In this document: positions 60,120 to 64,000 of the stretch, one piece after another
How positions within the stretch are numbered: position 1 is the first letter of the stretch
Layout: each line of letters opens with the position of its first letter
Notes under the pieces: generated by a model
Told to the model about the DNA's origin: nothing
What the model saw: the letters and a program-made list of their open reading frames with translations, nothing else
Database searches by the model: none
Assembly (NCBI RefSeq): GCF_009831415.1
Contig: NZ_CP043727.1
Span: 2,108,001 to 2,172,000 of the forward strand
Length of the DNA stretch: 64,000 bases
Direction of reading: 5' to 3'
From: Yersinia canariae
GTDB lineage: Bacteria; Pseudomonadota; Gammaproteobacteria; Enterobacterales; Enterobacteriaceae
Made by a program: the position numbers and the translations under genes

Positions 60120-63100
60120 ATGATCCCACAGATTTCTCAAGCGCCGGGCGTTATTCAATTGGTGCTGGATTTTTTGGATGCTTTGAAGCAAAACGGATTT
60201 ACCGGCGATAACGCCACTAATTATGCCGATCGCCTGACAATGGCGACAGACAACAGTATTTATCAACTGCTGCCCGATGCTGTCATTTTTCCGCGTTCAA
60301 CTGCGGATGTTGCATTAATTGGCCGTTTGGCCGGGCAGGAGAATTTTAAATCATTGGTCTTCACCCCACGCGGTGGCGGAACCGGGACGAATGGCCAGGC
60401 ATTGAACACGGGTATTGTGGTGGATATGTCACGCCATATGAACCGGATACTCGAGATCAATGTCGAGCAAGGTTGGGTGCGGGTTGAAGCTGGCGTCATT
60501 AAAGACCAGCTTAATCAATACCTGCGGCCATTTGGCTATTTCTTCTCACCGGAATTATCTACCAGTAATCGCGCCACATTGGGGGGCATGATTAACACGG
60601 ATGCCTCCGGTCAGGGCTCCTTGGTCTATGGCAAAACGTCCGACCATGTCCTTGGGCTGCGCGCTATTTTACTGGGTGGTGAGATGTTGGACACCCGCGC
60701 GATGCCGACGTCGCTGGCACAAACGATTGCGCAGGAGGATTCCGTCACCGGCCGAATTTACCAGACCGTGCTCAATCGCTGTCGTGACCAACGCGCGCTC
60801 ATTCTGGAGAAATTTCCTAAATTAAATCGCTTCCTGACGGGTTATGACTTGCGTCACGTGTTCAGTGATGATCTGCAAATATTTGATTTAACTCGCATTC
60901 TAACCGGCTCTGAAGGTACGCTTGCCTTTATTGCCGAGGCGACATTGGATATTACGCCGCTGCCGAAGGTTCGCCGCTTAGTGAATGTGAAGTATGACTC
61001 TTTTGATTCCGCACTGCGCAATGCCCCTTTTATGGTGGAAGCCAAAGCGCTGTCGGTGGAAACCGTAGACTCCAAAGTCCTCAATCTGGCGAAAGAGGAT
61101 ATTGTTTGGCACTCGGTCAAAGAACTGATTACTGATGTTCCTGATAAAGAGATGCTGGGGCTGAACATTGTTGAGTTCGCTGGTGATGATAAGGCGCTGA
61201 TTGACAGCCAAATGGAGTCCCTTTGTCAGCGGTTGGACGATTTAATGGCGGCCAGTGAGGGCGGGGTGATTGGCTATCAGATTTGCAGTGATTTAGCCGG
61301 AATTGAGCGTATTTATGGTATGCGCAAAAAGGCGGTAGGGTTGCTCGGAAACAGTAAAGGGCGGGCTAAACCTATCCCATTTGCCGAAGATACCTGTGTG
61401 CCGCCACAACATTTAGCCGATTATATCGTTGAATTTCGTCAATTATTGGATAGTCATCATCTGACCTATGGCATGTTTGGGCATGTAGACGCGGGGGTGT
61501 TGCATGTCCGTCCAGCACTGGATATGTGCTCTCCGCAGCAAGAAATGCTGATGAAGCAGATTTCGGACCAAGTGGTGCAGTTGACGGCGCGCTATGGCGG
61601 GTTGTTGTGGGGCGAGCATGGTAAAGGATTCCGTGCAGAATACAGCCCTGAGTTCTTTGGTGACGTGCTTTATCATGAATTGCGACAGATAAAATCAGCA
61701 TTTGACCCCGATAACCGGCTCAATCCGGGGAAGATTTGCTCTCCATTGGGTAGCGATGCTCCGATGATGAAAGTCGACTCGCCGGATAAACGCGGCACCA
61801 TGGACCGGCGTATTCCTTTGGATGTCAGAACCTCATTTCGTGGGGCGATGGAGTGCAATGGCAACGGGTTATGTTTCAACTTTGATGCTCGTAGCCCAAT
61901 GTGCCCGTCAATGAAGATAACCGGTGACCGAATTCACTCGCCAAAAGGGCGGGCAACTTTGGTGCGCGAATGGTTACGGCTGCTATCCGAGCAAGGGGTT
62001 GACCCGGTGGCGTTGGAGAATGGGCTGGCGACTAAGCGGCCGAGTTTACGCGGGTTAATCGAAAAAACGCGAAATACCTGGCATGCCAGCAAAGGGGATT
62101 ATGATTTCTCTCATGAAGTCAAAGACGCGATGTCCGGTTGCCTGGCATGTAAAGCTTGCTCGACGCAATGCCCGATAAAGATTGATGTGCCGGGGTTCCG
62201 CTCCCGCTTCTTGCAGTTGTATCACACTCGCTATCATCGTCCGCTGCGTGATTATGTTGTCGCGGGGGTGGAAGACTATGCCCCGTTGATGGCTAAAGCG
62301 CCCAAAGTGTTTAACTTCTTCCTCAAGCAACCTTGGGTTGGCGCGTTAAGCCGCAAAAGCATCGGCATGGTGGATCTCCCGCAGCTTTCCAGCCCAACAT
62401 TGAAGCAGTCATTATCCGGTCATTATGCCAGCACTATGACATTGGAACAGTTGGAAAAACTGCCCGAGTCTGAGCGCAGCCAGCATGTCTTAATAGTGCA
62501 AGACCCCTTTACCAGTTACTACGATGCCCAGGTTGTGGCCGATTTTGTCCGGCTGGTGGAGAAACTGGGGTTCAATCCGGTATTGCTACCATTCTCGCCC
62601 AACGGTAAAGCGCAGCATATCAAAGGGTTCCTGCAACGTTTTGCCAAAACGGCGCGGAAAACCGCAGATTTTCTGAATCGCATTGCTTTATTGGGGATGC
62701 CAATGGTCGGGGTTGATCCGGCGCTGGTGCTGTGTTATCGCGATGAATATAAAGAGATTCTGGGTGATAGCCGGGGTGATTTTAATGTGCAACTGGTTCA
62801 TGAGTGGCTACAGGTGGCAGTGGTTGAACTGCCCGAACAACAAATGACCGGTGAATCTTGGTATCTGTTCGGCCATTGCACCGAAACCACCGCACTGCCT
62901 GCCAGTAGCCAGCACTGGGCTTCGATATTTTCCCGCTATGGTGCTAAGCTGGAAAATATCAGCGTTGGCTGCTGTGGCATGGCCGGAACCTATGGTCACG
63001 AAGCAAAAAACATCGATAATTCATTAGGTATTTATGCATTATCCTGGCAGCAGGCATTGCAAAAGTTGCCGAGTAAACGTTGTTTGGCCACCGGTTATTC

Positions 63101-63176
63101 TTGCCGCAGTCAAGTTAAGCGCATTGAAGGCAACGGGCTGCGGCATCCATTGCAGGCGCTGCTTGAACTGGTTTAA
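60120..63176 (+). CDS. ydiJ: FAD/Fe-S D-2-hydroxyacid oxidoreductase YdiJ
   Basis: 1018-residue fused flavoprotein. N-terminal FAD-binding PCMH domain (PRGGGTGTNGQALNTGIVVD, about 88), FAD-linked oxidase C-domain (GHVDAGVLHVRP, GEHGKGFRAEYSPEF), then a ferredoxin-like segment with CLACKACSTQCPIK (about 676) and a C-terminal cysteine-rich CCG-type domain (SVGCCGMAGTYGHE). In E. coli YdiJ oxidises D-2-hydroxyglutarate. AGGG precedes the start by eight bases. Confidence 0.94.
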   Translation: MIPQISQAPGVIQLVLDFLDALKQNGFTGDNATNYADRLTMATDNSIYQLLPDAVIFPRSTADVALIGRLAGQENFKSLVFTPRGGGTGTNGQALNTGIVVDMSRHMNRILEINVEQGWVRVEAGVIKDQLNQYLRPFGYFFSPELSTSNRATLGGMINTDASGQGSLVYGKTSDHVLGLRAILLGGEMLDTRAMPTSLAQTIAQEDSVTGRIYQTVLNRCRDQRALILEKFPKLNRFLTGYDLRHVFSDDLQIFDLTRILTGSEGTLAFIAEATLDITPLPKVRRLVNVKYDSFDSALRNAPFMVEAKALSVETVDSKVLNLAKEDIVWHSVKELITDVPDKEMLGLNIVEFAGDDKALIDSQMESLCQRLDDLMAASEGGVIGYQICSDLAGIERIYGMRKKAVGLLGNSKGRAKPIPFAEDTCVPPQHLADYIVEFRQLLDSHHLTYGMFGHVDAGVLHVRPALDMCSPQQEMLMKQISDQVVQLTARYGGLLWGEHGKGFRAEYSPEFFGDVLYHELRQIKSAFDPDNRLNPGKICSPLGSDAPMMKVDSPDKRGTMDRRIPLDVRTSFRGAMECNGNGLCFNFDARSPMCPSMKITGDRIHSPKGRATLVREWLRLLSEQGVDPVALENGLATKRPSLRGLIEKTRNTWHASKGDYDFSHEVKDAMSGCLACKACSTQCPIKIDVPGFRSRFLQLYHTRYHRPLRDYVVAGVEDYAPLMAKAPKVFNFFLKQPWVGALSRKSIGMVDLPQLSSPTLKQSLSGHYASTMTLEQLEKLPESERSQHVLIVQDPFTSYYDAQVVADFVRLVEKLGFNPVLLPFSPNGKAQHIKGFLQRFAKTARKTADFLNRIALLGMPMVGVDPALVLCYRDEYKEILGDSRGDFNVQLVHEWLQVAVVELPEQQMTGESWYLFGHCTETTALPASSQHWASIFSRYGAKLENISVGCCGMAGTYGHEAKNIDNSLGIYALSWQQALQKLPSKRCLATGYSCRSQVKRIEGNGLRHPLQALLELV

Positions 63177-63218
63177 TGCTCGGCAAAGGCTATAACTCAC
63201 TAATGAGAGGGATCGTGG

Positions 63219-63641
63219 ATGTTATGGAAACGCACGGCGACACTGGAACAGCTAAATCAACAGAGCCAAGATTGCATGGTCGGGCATTTAGGCATTGAAT
63301 TTACACGACTTTCCGATGACGAACTGGAAGCCACTATGCCGGTAGATAACCGGACAACGCAACCCTTTGGCCTGCTGCATGGCGGGGCGTCAGTGGTGTT
63401 GGCGGAATCACTGGGTTCAATGGCCGGGTATTTATGTACCACTGAGGGGCAGCATATAGTGGGGTTGGAGATCAATGCCAATCACCTGAAAGCCGTGCGG
63501 TCTGGAAAGGTTCGTGGTTGTTGTCGTGCTATTCATGTCGGCCGCCGTCATCAGGTTTGGCAGATTGAGATTTTTGATCAACAAAATCGCCTGTGTTGTA
63601 CTTCCCGCTTAACAACTGCGGTGCTATCGCCCACGGAATAA
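63219..63641 (+). CDS. menI: 1,4-dihydroxy-2-naphthoyl-CoA hydrolase MenI (YdiI)
   Basis: Hotdog-fold thioesterase of 140 residues in menaquinone synthesis. Catalytic region [20 protein letters not shown] (about 48; glutamate nucleophile/base) and [13 protein letters not shown]. Starts 42 bp after ydiJ, likely co-transcribed. A hairpin (63665-63697) follows. Confidence 0.94.
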   Translation: MLWKRTATLEQLNQQSQDCMVGHLGIEFTRLSDDELEATMPVDNRTTQPFGLLHGGASVVLAESLGSMAGYLCTTEGQHIVGLEINANHLKAVRSGKVRGCCRAIHVGRRHQVWQIEIFDQQNRLCCTSRLTTAVLSPTE

Positions 63642-63664
63642 CCCTCAATAATACAAGTCTATAT

Positions 63665-63697
63665 ATTGCTCCGGGCTATTTGTTGGCCTGGAGCAAT
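63665..63697 (+). terminator. Hairpin after menI
   Basis: ATTGCTCC and GGAGCAAT form a perfect 8-bp outer stem with an inner GGC/GCC pair, 24 bp after the menI stop. It lacks a T-run, so termination may be Rho-assisted. Confidence 0.5.
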
Positions 63698-63842
63698 GTA
63701 AATCCCCCATCGTTTTCCTCTTATTTCGCCCCCTAATAATTTTGTTTATCCGATAAATGCGGCGAATCTCTCTGATAGGTTTCACCTGAGGGGGTTTTCA
63801 GCTAAAGTTAATGGAGAAATAGGTATTTTTTATGAATGTTTA

Positions 63843-63872
63843 AAAAGACAGGGGCTAACGATGATTAGCCTC
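63843..63872 (-). terminator. Terminator of the minus-strand gene at the right edge
   Basis: GAGGCTAA, six-base loop, TTAGCCCC, then a T-rich tail on the minus strand, 43 bp beyond the stop at 63916. It supports a real gene entering from the right. Confidence 0.65.
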
Positions 63873-63915
63873 TGATATAGCAAGGGATTCGAGCATCGCT
63901 GTCATAATTATTCTT

Positions 63916-64000
63916 TTATTTCATGGCGATAAAAGTGTACTTGTTTATCCAAACTTCTCCGGCCATCGCAGCATGCTCATTCGTTGCCGCCTCATTTGGG
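63916..64000 (-). CDS. 3' end of an unidentified gene
   Basis: Minus-strand frame open from the window edge to a TAA at 63916-63918. The last residues read PNEAATNEHAAMAGEVWINKYTF-like sequence ending IAMK. Only 27 codons are present, too few for identification. A terminator follows at a suitable distance. It could still be chance. Confidence 0.4.
   Translation of the reverse strand, partial: PNEAATNEHAAMAGEVWINKYTFIAMK

Noticed and set aside
61372..61701. 109-codon frame antisense to ydiJ
   Set aside because: Shadow of the ydiJ oxidase domain with no initiation signal.

Overview
The window is a typical enterobacterial chromosome segment. Gene content, protein similarity remembered from known families and ERIC repeats point to the genus Yersinia, in the enterocolitica/intermedia/frederiksenii part of the genus. 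Supporting signs are a yfeABCD metal transporter, an arnBCADTEF operon, a pectin-degradation island and Yersinia-type ERIC elements. Most of the backbone follows the E. coli order yniC-yniB ... yniA ... thrS-infC-rpmI-rplT-pheM-pheS-pheT-ihfA-btuCED ... nlpC ... selO-hemP-aroH-ppsR-ppsA ... rprA-ydiK-ydiJ-menI. Accessory blocks are inserted between these anchors. No tRNA, rRNA, CRISPR, insertion sequence or prophage was recognised.

Layout. 1-8.4 kb: a pectin/oligogalacturonide island. It holds togB (cut by the left edge), togA, togN, togM, a family-2 pectate lyase, kduD and kduI on the minus strand, and kdgF on the plus strand, with a near-perfect KdgR box between kduI and kdgF. 8.5-17.6 kb: yniC, yniB and yniA, split by a LysR gene and the scpA-argK-scpB-scpC (methylmalonyl-CoA mutase/propionate) operon. 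18-25.9 kb: the Fur-box-preceded yfeABCD operon, emtA, marC, several small unknown genes, a candidate small RNA and yqgA. 26-33.8 kb: a small KTSC-domain gene, then thrS-infC-rpmI-rplT-pheM-pheST-ihfA with its classical controls (tRNA-like thrS operator, AUU start of infC, L20 leader hairpin, pheM attenuator).

34-47.1 kb: a tiny Gly/His-rich lipoprotein gene and a DUF2502 gene with a G7 tract in its 3' part, btuC-btuE-btuD, arnBCADTEF behind overlapping PmrA- and PhoP-like boxes, nlpC and lplA. 47.2-53.1 kb: selO, whose ribosome binding site lies in an ERIC remnant, and a heme-uptake locus hemP-hemR-hemS-hemT. No permease or ATPase gene follows that locus. 53.3-64 kb: aroH, ppsR/ppsA (with a Cra-like site), the RprA small RNA, ydiK, ydiJ, menI and the 3' end of an unidentified minus-strand gene.

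How it fits together: the first island imports oligogalacturonides, cuts them in the cytoplasm and sends the products towards 2-keto-3-deoxygluconate. The scp operon converts succinate to propionate through CoA esters. The Fur-linked loci (yfe, hem) gather iron, manganese and heme. The arn operon modifies lipid A with aminoarabinose. I did not find a convincing completely new system. The best leads are the permease-less heme locus, the G7 frameshift locus, the tiny lipoprotein, the unassigned small RNA and the ERIC insertions that touch expression signals of pheS and selO.
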